A stretch of DNA of 59,253 nt. It comes from Mycogone perniciosa (Eukaryota > Ascomycota > Sordariomycetes > Hypocreales > Hypocreaceae). The DNA lies in NCBI GenBank assembly GCA_025331125.1, contig JAOALB010000230.1:1-59253 (forward strand). Direction: 5' to 3'. The translations under genes and the position numbers were made by a program. Each line of letters starts with the position of its first letter. Within the stretch, counting starts at the first letter, position 1. The notes beneath the pieces are model-generated. The model was not told the DNA's origin, did not search any database, and saw nothing but the letters and a program-made list of their open reading frames with translations. Of this stretch, positions 44,442 through 54,741 are shown one piece after another.

Positions 44442-45264
44442 TTACTCTTTCCAGCCATCGCCGGCCCCCAGCATCCAGTTCAGGCTGACCAGGCGCAGCT
44501 GGTGTTTCGAGACAAAGGCACCGGTGTCGAATTTGCGCCTCTGGACGAATTCTTCGCCCCCAACGCCTTCCTTGGCGAGAGTCAGGTTGTCTGGCTCTCG
44601 GAACAGAAGAAAGAGGTACCGATGAGGTTTGGAACTTTGATGAGATTTTCTCGTATTTAGCAGATACTACTACACATACTATATGTCGTCATGGAAGTGA
44701 AGCTTTTCATCACCGTGCAAAATGGAAAGGGCTAGCCGGGGGATGACCAGACCAGAGAGGGGCGATAGGACAGGACTCAACACTTACTCATCTTTGGGTC
44801 CAGGCCCGAGATACTCCGTCAGCGGCGACGTCGTCTCAGCGACGACACCATCGCCAGCGGGCTTCAGCCCGGGAAGAATCCAGTGGCGCCAGAAGGCAAA
44901 CTGGCGGTCATCCGGAGTGGGCGCGTCCGGATCAACGAGCAGTAGCATATACGATGCATCTGACGATACACCGGTCTTTTATTCAGATAATACCTCAGCC
45001 GTGTCAGCTATTTGTTCATGATGACACGCTCGGACAACCCCGAAAGGAACTAACCTCCGGCTCGAAGCTGATGAATGGTGCAGTCTTGCATTCACCTGCA
45101 CGAAAGAGGCTCCCCAGGCTGACTTCTCGTCCACCGAATGAGACGTCGAGTTTGGTGGTTGGTTTGAAGCCCTGTGGAATCAGCTCCTCTGCGACGCCAG
45201 GCACGATATGGGCCGCGGCCAAGGAGTCAGATAAGGCTTGCGCCAGGTCTTGAAGTACCGCCAT
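44442..45264 (-). CDS. Phosphatidylethanolamine-binding protein family (Tfs1-like)
   Basis: Exons 45264-45055, 44975-44788 and 44634-44442 give 196 residues. The PEBP ligand-binding motifs are present: LLLVDPDAPTPDD (about residues 82-93), FWRHWI (98-103), GPGPKDD and PHRYLFLLFREP (136-147). The C-terminus is KHQLRLVSLNWMLGAGDGWKE. Yeast Tfs1 inhibits carboxypeptidase Y and Ira2; filamentous-fungal members are uncharacterised, so the role is open. The second intron is long for this window (153 nt). The acceptor at 44635 was chosen because it gives GPKDDSKPHRY, the family-like sequence; an acceptor about 15 bases upstream on the transcript also keeps the frame. Confidence 0.88.
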
Positions 45265-46478
45265 GACTACCGGGTAGGAACTTGATTTGTGTACTTCGTA
45301 CGGAGTAGTGTGCGCTGTAAACCAGGCCAAATACCGAACACCGAGAACCTGCCGAGATCAATGCTAACGGGGGTGAAGATACAGTAAGGATACAGCTAGT
45401 GCTAGTAGATGGGAGATTCCAGATCCAAGGTAGGAATTCTTGACATCAGGATCTTGTGTCGTGTCACATAGCCTGAGTCAATATTGGTGGTAAGACGAGA
45501 TAGACCAAGAGGAGGAGAATGGATGGTTAAGTATGAGGATAAGAGCGTGCTGATCGCTGACTGGTGGGATAATTATCCCCGCGTTCGGGAACGCCCTTAT
45601 GTTTACTCATCCGAACGGAGTATTTATCACGATTTGCTTGCATATGTGCCTACGGAGTACGGAGTAGAAGCACTAGATCTTCTCATTGCGGCCGTTTTCG
45701 AAGCATGTGAGATGTGGACTTTTGAAAAAAAAGAAGAAAAAAAGAAATAAGCGAGGTATTGGTTTCGGCTTCTTCCAGAGGAAAGTCGTCAGCTGGTCTA
45801 GGTTAGCAGGTCAATGTCTCAGCGATCCTGTCTATTAATAGATTCTGCCTGTCTCAGATGAGAGGAATGCTATCTCAACTTCAATCTCAGTTCTGGGTAC
45901 TAGTACTTCGTACGGCAGGTGATTTACTTTAGCTTATAGATACAATAGGGTCGTGGACGAAGGAACTCGACACATTGCTCGATATATACGCTCCGATCTG
46001 TTTCACATATATTTAGTTACGGAAAACATCATCACGTAGCCCAAATGACGCATCCGCATTCCTATTCTGCGGTGGTTGCCACGGACACCCATCTCCCATC
46101 CTCCTACATGCCTTGCCGTGTGAAGATGTTAGCAACGACGATCTGCTGTCTCCCACCCCGGCTCTTCAGCCACTCCGGGGAATCCCTGTCCAAGGCAGAC
46201 TTGGGTATTTGCAATCCCATACCCAACAGCTTTTAGGGTAAGATTACAGGGCCAAATGTAAATAACAGCTCTGGGATAAGGGCTCCGGGAGTTGAAATGC
46301 CGTCCATCCATCTTGGCTGATTGGGCCGCATGTCTTGTCTGCGCCGAGCAAGGATTCTTTATCAATCACTACGGGATATCTGTGCCATCCATGATATATA
46401 CATACTAATCCAATGATATTGGGATAGACGTCGCGATATCAGTCCCATGACCGTAGGCCTCACATCCCATGATCATCA
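45265..46478. other. Intergenic region with three TACGGAGTA motifs
   Basis: About 1.2 kb between two minus-strand genes. TACGGAGTA occurs at 45299 (40 bases before the PEBP ATG), 45651 and 45658 (overlapping). GTACTTCGTAC occurs at 45291 and 45903. A 75-codon plus-strand ORF (ATG 45523, ending in a Lys-rich tail made by an A-rich tract) is probably chance. Confidence 0.5.
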
Positions 46479-48203
46479 TCATGCGTCCTCAAACTCAAAC
46501 TTGACCAGTAGCGTGCACTTCGTCTCTCTCCCCTTGAGGTCCATCATCCTAATGAAGCTCCATCCGGGGGCCGCATACGACAGCCTTACAGCTGCAACCG
46601 CCATCTTCGGATTCCTTGCAAAGCTGTCATCGCTCTTGATGAGCATGCGCAAAAACACCAGCTCGTTGTCTTCATACTCCCACTCTAGCGTCTCATCCCA
46701 TATCGGGTCCGTTGCAGGCGGGTTCTCCCCCCTGTGCAGGAATCCCAGTCGATGATGTTTGTAAGGCGATGTCTTGCGCTTGGGGGGATCGTTGCGGCCA
46801 TCAAAGGGGCCGTGTAAGGTGCAGGTGAGGTATGGCTTGAAGGAATTCTCCTCTCTGTCTTCAATGATGGGAATATCAGTGGCTCCTCCAACGTGGAGGC
46901 GCAGCTTCGTCATCCGTCCCGTGCTCAGTTTGCCATCGCCGCCGATGCGCAGGGCTGCCGGTTTGAGCACGTATCCGTCTGAGCCGTCGAAAAGGGCGTG
47001 ATTTAGTTGAACGCTGGCGTTGAAGGTTTGCCAGTTGAGTGCGCAGATCTGAGCGCCGATGCCCCAGAACTGGACTGGCTTGAGGTTGGAGGATGAGATA
47101 CGAGTGCCTTTGGGAAACACGCGCATCAAGTGACGAGCGTTATGGCAAGAAATCAGTTCGCCCTTTATGGGGAGATGAGACGATAGACCGGATTCGGATA
47201 CATTGATGAGATGGTGGTGCGGGCGGTTCAGCAGCTCTCCAGGATCATACCATGAATTGTCCCTCGGTTTCACTGACTGGGCGTAGACTCCAAGCTCAGC
47301 AAGCTCAGGGATAATTCCCAGAGATGAAGTGGCCTTCTTGTTCTCATTGTACGCCTTGTGGGCCTGCCTTTGTTCCTCATCCTCTGACTCACCGTCCGAG
47401 ACGCTATCGCTCTCTGTTGCTTCGTCGGGGAGGTGATACTCAACGATGACTGTGATTTTGTGGCCAATCTCTCTAAGAGTCACATGCTCGCCCTGCTTAT
47501 GGATATCGGTTTGCCCAATAGGCTCGCCTAGCAGGCGGTGGCCGAAGACTTCTTTCATGATCTGGACAAGGCGAAGTTGGCCATGGGGCCCGCAGTGGTT
47601 CTCCAAAGACAAGAAAATCGGGGCCACCAAACGGCCCTGTTGGCTTTCAGCCAGGGCAGACTCCTCGTCAAACACGTCCCGAATCGTCTCGCATACGGAA
47701 CGAAAAAGAACATGGGATACAAGGGTGTAACCATGTGTCACCTTGGGCTCATCCTGGTCCTCGCTGTTGTCCCAGGCGTCGATTTCGACGCACCTCGAAC
47801 CAGTCTTGATGGCGGTCTCATAGGCAGATGCAGAGGACTGGCCGTACAGCTGATGCGCCAGCAAGTAAGTGTTGTGACTGGAGCTGATGAAGTAGTCAGG
47901 CAGGGGATACGATGGATTGACCAGCGACTCAGGGGCCTTGAAAGTCCTTCTTTCGAGGAGGCTGCGCAGAGCATCCGTCGGCTCATCCGAGTCCAAGCCA
48001 GCTTCGTGCTTGGATAGGATCTTATGGTGGGCGAGAAACGAACGGAGAGCATGGCTGACTCTCAGTTGGCCCTTGCTAGAATTGGCTTTGAGTGCGATGC
48101 GGCCTCCCCCAACGCTATTCTGGACGATCGAGTCGCCTCTGTCGTCATCGTCATCAGATGTAAACGGGCGGAGGCTAGACAGCCGTGATGCAAGCTCCGC
48201 CAT
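46479..48203 (-). CDS. Phosphoinositide-specific phospholipase C
   Basis: This enzyme hydrolyses PI(4,5)P2 to inositol trisphosphate and diacylglycerol. A single exon encodes 574 residues. Order: a Ser/Asp-rich N-terminus with no evident PH or EF-hand, the X box from about residue 100 (PDYFISSSHNTYLLAHQLYG with the catalytic His, then EIDAWD and THGYTLVSHVLF with the second His), a linker rich in Glu/Asp, the Y box (MRVFPKGTRISSSNLKPVQFWGIGAQICALNWQTF, DGYVLKP), and a C2-like domain to the end. The absence of a PH/EF-hand region makes it a short fungal type, about as in other ascomycete PLCs. ATG 48203 is the natural start. Confidence 0.92.
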   Translation of the reverse strand: MAELASRLSSLRPFTSDDDDDRGDSIVQNSVGGGRIALKANSSKGQLRVSHALRSFLAHHKILSKHEAGLDSDEPTDALRSLLERRTFKAPESLVNPSYPLPDYFISSSHNTYLLAHQLYGQSSASAYETAIKTGSRCVEIDAWDNSEDQDEPKVTHGYTLVSHVLFRSVCETIRDVFDEESALAESQQGRLVAPIFLSLENHCGPHGQLRLVQIMKEVFGHRLLGEPIGQTDIHKQGEHVTLREIGHKITVIVEYHLPDEATESDSVSDGESEDEEQRQAHKAYNENKKATSSLGIIPELAELGVYAQSVKPRDNSWYDPGELLNRPHHHLINVSESGLSSHLPIKGELISCHNARHLMRVFPKGTRISSSNLKPVQFWGIGAQICALNWQTFNASVQLNHALFDGSDGYVLKPAALRIGGDGKLSTGRMTKLRLHVGGATDIPIIEDREENSFKPYLTCTLHGPFDGRNDPPKRKTSPYKHHRLGFLHRGENPPATDPIWDETLEWEYEDNELVFLRMLIKSDDSFARNPKMAVAAVRLSYAAPGWSFIRMMDLKGRETKCTLLVKFEFEDA

Positions 48204-48672
48204 GATCTCTCAACACAACGATTCGGGTGCTTGCTTCTGAGGGTTGAGGCGCGGCGGCTAGGCTTGAAGCAGAGCAGAGCAGAGGGGGCGAAGCTACGAG
48301 TATGAAGGAGGGGAAAATGCTGTCCGTGTGACTGATTGTTGTATGCAAGACACTGACGTTGAATGCCTCTTGCACTGCCACTCTGCGACTTGGCTCCCAG
48401 AATCCCGTGATGTTTGATGGATCTTGATGGTAGTAGTATGGAGTAGTTCAGTTCAGCTGAGCACCCGGACAGACGTCATTGGGTTTTGGCTTGAGCTGTT
48501 GGTTAATAGCGGGGTACGGAACTAGAGGCCGATTAGCATCGCCACACTCTGCAAAGGATCAAGCGACAAGAAACGCCAATGTATTAAGAGGAATGTTAGA
48601 TAGAGCTTGACAATAAATCGTAGGCCGTAGGTAGTTATCGGTCCTCAACATCGGGATGAAAGTCCATACACC
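48204..48672. other. Promoter region of the PI-PLC gene
   Basis: About 470 bases between two minus-strand genes; no feature beyond a few TAG/ACT triplet words near 48430. Confidence 0.45.
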
Positions 48673-49941
48673 TCAACGATAGAAAACCCAGTCCTCATGG
48701 CTGATCGCCGGGCCGCCATAACCGCCTTCTCCCATTGTGCACACAAAGGGAATGCTGAAATCTTTCTGCCCCAGTCGAACCCAATAACCTGAGCGGGAGG
48801 CGGAGCCGTTGAGTGGCCTCCAGTGTCTCTCGACTTTGCCGCAGTGGGCTTGCTCTACCTGCTCACCAGCTTCACGCGCCCGGTTTCTTTGAGCCTTGTA
48901 CAGGGAGCTAGGAATTCCGATCGAGAACTGTTGGATATGGGGGCCTAGCTTTCGGGCCATACTGTCTACTGGTTTCATGATGACATTGTCCACCCTCTCA
49001 ATTCGGTTGTCGATCTTTGTTTGGCTATCAACGATTTTTGTTGGACACAGCTCCCCTTGCAGCGAGATGTGGAGATTCCTGACATTGGGAAACATTGACG
49101 GCACCTTGTCCAGAAAGGACCGGAAAGACACAAAGTCCCATAATGAATCCCTGGGGGGAGAGGTAGAGAACTTCGGGAAGGGCTCGAAGTCCCAAAGAAG
49201 CTCCACGGATCTGATGCTGGCCAGTCTCTGGGGGAGGAGAATCTGGTCTACACACATAAGCATCTCCTTGCTAGCGGTATGAATGGTGTTGGTAGAATAT
49301 AGCACCTCGATGCCTTCGACATAACTAGCACATGAACAGGGTCAGTGAGCACGTGCCTGGATGGCACTTGGAAACAGTAGAACGCACGCTTGCCGACAGC
49401 TGAGGAGCCATCCCATGACCCCTATGGAGAGCCTTTTGGGGAGAAAGGATGGAGAAGCCTCAAATGCTACGTTGTAGGGGAAGCCATCGGTGCGACACAA
49501 GTCCTCGGCTGGTTGAACCTGGTCTGCGGGGGAGCGGAGGACTGGCGGATCTCGAGTGCAAACGGAGCTTCGCCACATCCATTGCTTTGGCAGTGATTTG
49601 TCGATGTTGATGCGCCAGTGGCCGTCATCCTTGTTGCCATCCACGTTTTCTCGTGGCAATGGTGGATGGCTGTAGATAAGGTCCATGTGCACTGTCTGGT
49701 TTCCGAAGGCTTCAATCAAGATGGCACGACGGATTTCTCGGGGGAGCTTTGTGAAAAAGGGGCTCTGGGCCTTGGCTTCGATGGTTGAGGAGACGAGGCT
49801 CTCGCATGATGGCTTTGGCGTGAGACGAACCGGACGGTCACTTGGAAGTCTGGGAAGTGATTCCAGAGGCTTGTTCGTTTTCTCCTTCTTATTCTTCGCA
49901 GCGCGCCTCTTAGCAAACCACCTGGTAATTGCATTCGGCAT
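48673..49941 (-). CDS. DUF7730-like fungal protein
   Basis: Exons 49941-49388 and 49324-48673 give 401 residues. The N-terminus is basic (RWFAKRRAAKNKKEKTNK). The core begins with SPFFTKLPREIRRAILIEAFGNQTVHMDL, then a region of basic/hydrophobic residues up to LLSCRQAYVEGIEVLYSTNTIH, and PQRLASIRSVELLWDF, an architecture typical of the DUF7730/F-box-like leucine-rich proteins that are abundant in filamentous ascomycetes. Their function is unknown; an F-box-like N-terminal helix is possible but no Skp1-binding consensus stands out. The intron has a GTGCGT donor. An in-frame upstream frame exists; ATG 49941 is preferred because it begins the basic N-terminus. Confidence 0.7.
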
Positions 49942-51339
49942 AATGATGAACGATGAAAGATGAAAGATGGCAATGGTTCGGTTGGTCGATCGCGCAGCCC
50001 TGGTCAATCAGTTCGTTCAGCCGCGTTTGCGCGTCATGCCAAGTTGGCCGGGACATTGTCGTCTGAGCGCAGTCGTTTCAGAATGCATTTTGATAGTACG
50101 AGCAGAAACAGGGAGAGACAGGCATTAAAATGAAGCAATGAGTGGATCAATTAATCCGTAATTGAAAGACTGCTCTGAGTCCCTGATGCCACAGTTTATC
50201 TCCCTGAACAGAAATAATAGTACTAGATACTACTCCGTACTATCTATCTACTGTGAGATAGGTATGAAGTATATACGGCCTAAAATATCAGGCATCCACT
50301 ACAGACCCGCTCTAATCTTATCAGTGCTACTTAAAAGTTTCTACCTCAAACCATTTTTTCCTTTCCTTTTCTTTTCTTCTTCTTCATGAACAACGCAAAT
50401 AAACGTTCGGGTTTCTCCAAATTCTGTCTGGTATGAGGTGTAACGCCCAAGACTACTGGCTCGCGAGGAACGAAACGGAGAAGAAAGCGAACAATCTTGG
50501 GTGCGGTGTTCTCTGGCCTTGTGCCCTATGGAGAGGATCGCAATGATTGAACGTACATGCCGATAGTTAACGTGATTCAAATTGTATATGAGGCCATCGC
50601 AGGCGGACTCCGACTTCATGTAGTCAGTACAACGTAGTTTTGCAAGACGAGCCGGACGCGTGTTTGTGGTCTAATATCGTCAGTGTCTCAAACCATTGAT
50701 CGATGTTGGCTCCTGAGCGTGATGGATAGTTGCACTTGTTCATGACCTGAGTCCTTCATCGTCGAAGCCTTCAACGTCAATGTGATGCACATCTCTCTGT
50801 CAACGGTTATGGAAGCAATCCTTGACCTCTATCAAACCTGTCAAGTCCCATGGCCGAGTCTGGTTCGTTCGCAAGGTCTTACAACTAGATACTGCTTGAC
50901 GAGCAGCACAGTCTATTACCGCGGATTCTGACACGCCCAAGCATAGCAAATAAACGACAGATCGATCATCAGAAACAGCATTTCATTCGTTGCATTTCAT
51001 TCCTTCGTTCGTTTCATAGCTAAGAGTACAACAAGAGACTAAGACCGACCACCCGTACCATGCATGCGCTAGTCCAGCCCCCAATGGCTATGGACTGGGA
51101 TATATTTGACCCTGAGAGAGGAAGAAAAAAAGCAGAAAGAACTCATAAGAGTTTTAGGTCCCGCCTTGGTATCGTAAAAAGATGAAAGAGTTCAGAAGCG
51201 AAGAAGATATTACATGGCTCGTGTCGGATAGACGTGACTTGTGAAGTATGTTCGTATAATCTGGTCAAAGAGATGTTAGCGGGCTTTCTTTCTGAAGACG
51301 AAAGGATGAAATAGAGGGACTTGCATGATGGATGGTCGT
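49942..51339. other. Intergenic, 3' side of the pheromone precursor
   Basis: About 1.4 kb. TACTCCGTA lies at 50231 in a region of TACT words; a pyrimidine-rich run lies at 50355-50385. No gene recognised. Confidence 0.45.
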
Positions 51340-52101
51340 TTACTCAAGAGACGCCAGAACGTCGCGAGCAGACTGGTTGATCGCCTCGAGATCTCGCTTG
51401 GCCTTCCAGCAGGGCATTCCGACGCGGAAGCACCACCGCTTCTCGGGGTTTTTCTCATCGTCTCGCTTATTAGGCCTCCAGTTGGGCATGCACTTGTCCA
51501 AGGGGTGAACTGGTTCGTGGTGGAAGCACCAACGCTTCTCCAGCTCCTCGTCGTCGGCACCTGCGGCGTCGAGAACAGCCTCAGCGGCACGCTTGGCCTT
51601 CCAGCAAGGCATGCCAACACGGAAGCACCATCGCTTCTCAGGGGCTGCCTTCTCGACCTCGTCCTTCCAGCGAGAGCTGCATGTTTGCTTGTGGGGTGAG
51701 GTATCGTATTTGTGCTTTAGGCACCAGCTCTTTGCCAGCTCCTCGTCGTCGACCTGCTCGAACTCGACGTCACGCTTCTCTTGTCCCTTCTTCTCAGGCA
51801 GCTCGGTTTCAAGCACGTGAAGGTAGATCTTGTGATCGTTGGCAGTGTAGGCGATGAGGCTGGCGAGCTCTTGGAGGCTGTCGAGGGCGCTGATGGCGAT
51901 GTCGTCGGGGATGCCGCTGAACTCGGTCTGGTTGTGCTCACTGCGGGAAGCGAGCCCGGTAGTCTTGAAGGCGTTGGCAAAGACTTGGGTGGTGCGCTTG
52001 ACTTTCCAGCAGGGCATGCCGACGCGGAAGCACCAGGGCTCGGGGCTAGGGACAGCCATTGCCACGGAGGCGGAGATCGCCACGGCAGTGAGGAACTTCA
52101 T
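51340..52101 (-). CDS. Alpha-type peptide pheromone precursor
   Basis: A single exon of 253 residues with a signal peptide (MKFLTAVAISASVAMA). It contains three identical decapeptides WCFRVGMPCW at residues 23-32, 158-167 and 223-232. Each is followed by K-V/A-KR, and the last two are preceded by KR, as expected for Kex2 processing. The W-C-six-C-W pattern with a central turn is the mating-pheromone pattern of filamentous ascomycetes (for example WCTWKGQPCW in Fusarium). Two longer Cys-loop units alternate with them: W126-C127...C141...W145 and W191-C192...C204...W208; the second is bounded by KR on both sides. The first decapeptide follows the signal peptide directly, without a KR. The partner receptor (Ste2-like) is not in the window. 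A KexB-processed RiPP is the alternative. CAAAG/CTTTG words lie upstream. Confidence 0.85.
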   Translation of the reverse strand: MKFLTAVAISASVAMAVPSPEPWCFRVGMPCWKVKRTTQVFANAFKTTGLASRSEHNQTEFSGIPDDIAISALDSLQELASLIAYTANDHKIYLHVLETELPEKKGQEKRDVEFEQVDDEELAKSWCLKHKYDTSPHKQTCSSRWKDEVEKAAPEKRWCFRVGMPCWKAKRAAEAVLDAAGADDEELEKRWCFHHEPVHPLDKCMPNWRPNKRDDEKNPEKRWCFRVGMPCWKAKRDLEAINQSARDVLASLE

Positions 52102-52160
52102 ATTGAAGATTGTGGGAACGGGAGATGATATAGATGAAAAGGACTGATGGTCAGATGTTT

Positions 52161-52183
52161 TTGTTGTTGTTGTTGTTGTTGTT
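52161..52183. repeat. TTG trinucleotide microsatellite upstream of the pheromone gene
   Basis: About 23 bases of TTG repeats, 60-80 bases before the pheromone precursor ATG (probably in the 5' leader). Confidence 0.85.
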
Positions 52184-52289
52184 CGAGTCCAAAGGTGCTT
52201 ATACCTCGTCGGGATGAAGGACTGATGATCTGAGCATGAAGAGAAGAAGAAGACTCGATGAACAAGACGACAACTCGAGAATATATGTT

Positions 52290-52326
52290 CAAAGAAATGG
52301 ATGAACGATGTTGTCAAAGCACTTTG
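52290..52326. promoter_or_regulatory. CAAAG/CTTTG cluster, possible HMG-box site
   Basis: A near-palindrome CAAAGCACTTTG (52315-52326), plus a CAAAG at 52290-52294 and another at 52466-52470, lie 190-370 bases upstream of the pheromone precursor ATG. Mating-type HMG proteins of ascomycetes bind CTTTG/ACAAAG-type cores, so these are candidate sites. The core is short and could be chance. Confidence 0.35.
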
Positions 52327-53445
52327 TGAGTTATCGCGAAGCTCAGATCATCAGGATGTGCCATGAGGTCCATTGTCTATTGAGTCTTATTGACAAGGCG
52401 ACTCAATAAACCCCGTCTCGATGGTGCGGTTTCGCCACAACACAAGCCCGCTTTCACAAAACTAACAAAGGACCGACCAATAACTGATCTTAGCTTCTGC
52501 ATGTCCAAAAGATGATTGCTTTCCAGCAGTCTGGGACTTGGAATGAAAGGGAGGCTTATGGCAAGCTTCGGGCTCGAGTCCAACCCATCTCGCAACTCCT
52601 ATTGAGAGCTCGCCTTGGTTAGGACCGGACCACTAGAGCGGCGCACTAAGATATGGCATGGGAGTCTCCTTGTTAATCACGTTAGACAAAATGACGGTGC
52701 ATTATCCGCAAACATGCATCGCCTTGGACCAGGCGTCCATCGGACTGCTAGGTCTAGCTGGTAGAATCATGCCAAGAGTCAATGCTCCGAGAATTGAACA
52801 TGGAGATCATGGCAAACAAATTCAAGACCCGAAATGAACGATCAAGCACTCCAATCACAGCGGGGTTTCCCCCTTGTGTGCCTGGATTGCCTTGGGATTC
52901 TGTGTGGAGTGGGCTTTATTGAGGCTCTCTATTGACACCCAAATCGGGTAATTGACCCTGTCATGCTCGCCCCACAATGAGCCGAACTTCAACGTCAACT
53001 GGTGGAAAACAAGCGAATGCGATCTGAAAAGAAAGTAAAAAATAATAAGGTTCTTGAGATTGACTACTATTCGGTCCAAGTCTACATGCAGCTTCGAAGA
53101 TTTGTTGTGGGCGAGAGGAGTCTGGAGTCTGGGGAGAAGAGGTGGTTGGTCTGTCACCACGTGAACCGATGAATTCGTACTGCAAACGGCAATCGGACAT
53201 GCACAAGGATTTTGGTTAATACGTAGAGGGTAGTATCCTGGAAGCTAGGCTGATGAATCCCAGGTACATGGTTCGCATTTTATGTATGTAGTATCGCAAT
53301 GCTCTAGGGTACCCGAGACCAGGTTGATGGAGTCCACAGATGGAGCAGTGTTACGCTAAAGATAGACACCACGAGGTGCATGTTAAAGGTTTGATGCCGT
53401 ATCAATGTTTATTGAATTCTAAATGAATAATCTGGAAATGATATA
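52327..53445. other. Intergenic, upstream of the pheromone gene
   Basis: About 1.1 kb. Apart from ACAAAG at 52465-52470 I see no element that stands out and no gene-like frame with a recognisable product. Confidence 0.4.
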
Positions 53446-54056
53446 TCATATTACTTGGAGCTTAGCTGTGTGATGAAATCCGTTTGTTGGCTCTTGAGGA
53501 AGTGTTTGGCGTCGACATAAGTCGGTATCGGATGCATCATGGAAGCACATCAAACGGAGATCTCGGGTTGAGGATGCGAAAAAAGCCTCACAATGAGCGA
53601 ATGTTGCCACTTCCGATATGCACTCTCTGGATCCTTCAAATGGTGCCGAGGAAACGGCATGTTTGACTAGCAGCATCTGTAATCCACCCAGGAGCTTGGG
53701 ACACTGGTGGTGGGGTGTCCTCAGATGCGAGAGAGCAATATCCTCCGCACTCCGAAATACCTCGACTTCATTTCCACTTCTGAGGTGTAATTGCTTGATT
53801 CGATTGGCTCCCGGTATGGATAACTGGAGACAGTGTGACGCCATCCCCGGACCCGGTGGCCTGGACCCCTGAACTGCTTGGAACTATGGCCTATGCGTGT
53901 GATGGAGACGAATTGGACTGAGTATGGGGTTATTGAACACCTGAATCGGAAAGGCTCGTGGTTGTTTTCGCGCGTTAGTTGAGCAATCGACGACGATGGC
54001 TGGGCACGTTCATCGCGGATGCCTGGATATGTGATATTTAGAAGCATCTGAGACAT
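53446..54056 (-). pseudogene. Possible decayed fungal gene, uncharacterised
   Basis: Two overlapping minus frames are coding-like. From ATG 54056: SSSIAQLTRENNHEPFRFRCSITPYSVQFVSITRIGHSSKQF, which resembles the conserved part of fungal F-box/DUF-type proteins (a FRFRC-like strand and an RIGHSSK helix). From about 53844: NRIKQLHLRSGNEVEVFRSAEDIALSHLRTP. No GT-AG intron that joins the two frames was found, which suggests a frameshift and decay. The family is a guess. Confidence 0.3.
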
Positions 54057-54271
54057 TGCATCCGACAGCGATCATATAGGAGGTGAATTCAGGATTGACT
54101 CTCGATTGATCGACAAAATATGATGTTAGAAACAAAACAGAGACATGCATAACACTCATCGGATGTTGGGAATGCTAGACCCTGGTATTGCCACAAACAG
54201 AGATTAGATCCGTCTTCTCGGATCTAGACACAGTCTTGTTAGAATGGGGGGCACATTGAATTCCCATAAGA
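54057..54271. other. Spacer before the tandem repeat array
   Basis: Short AT-rich stretch. At its right end (about 54245-54271) the words CACATTG and CCCATAAG look like a degraded partial unit of the repeat that follows. Confidence 0.4.
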
Positions 54272-54562
54272 ACACATATTCTTTCATTTAGGAATTCGGG
54301 AGGATCTTTTGACCGCGCCTTGTCCAGGAGCCTTTCCCGCAAGGATACATCTCTTTCATTTAATAATCATGGGGAATGTGGTGACGGCGCGTCGTACAAG
54401 AACATTTCCTGTATGAAGACATATTCCTTTATTTAGCAATACTGGGGAATGTGTTGATGCCGCATCGTCCAACAATATTTACTATCAGAGTATATATTCC
54501 GTTCTTCAGGAATCCCGGGAATGTGTTGGTGGCGCTTGATTCATGAACAGACGACATGACTG
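54272..54562. repeat. Four diverged tandem copies of a 72-74 bp unit
   Basis: Units: 54272-54344, 54345-54418, 54419-54490 and 54491-about 54562. Each starts with an ACATATTC-like box, then TTCATTTAG or TTTATTTAG (TTCTTCAG in unit 4), then a GGGGAATGTGKTGAYGSCGC-like core (most similar between units 2, 3 and 4), then an AT-rich spacer. The array ends 180 bases before the terpene synthase ATG. Alignment was done by eye. Confidence 0.75.
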
Positions 54563-54741
54563 TGGATAGTTCATGTCACGGAATGACATTCTCGTCCAAC
54601 GATAATGTATGCGAATACCAACCAGGAATACCTAAACACCTATTTGATACATGGGCCAGTTCATTAGAGAATAAATACGAGATATAGTCGCTGTGCATTT
54701 CTTCCACGACGATTCACACCAGTCCTTCCCAAAGTTCATCT

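Noticed and set aside
45523..45750. 75-codon plus-strand ORF with a Lys-rich tail
   Set aside because: It contains two overlapping copies of the intergenic TACGGAGTA motif and an A-rich tract that makes the tail. No family resemblance.
54272..54562. CRISPR-like array
   Set aside because: The organism is a fungus, the units are contiguous and diverged, and there are no alternating identical repeats and unique spacers.
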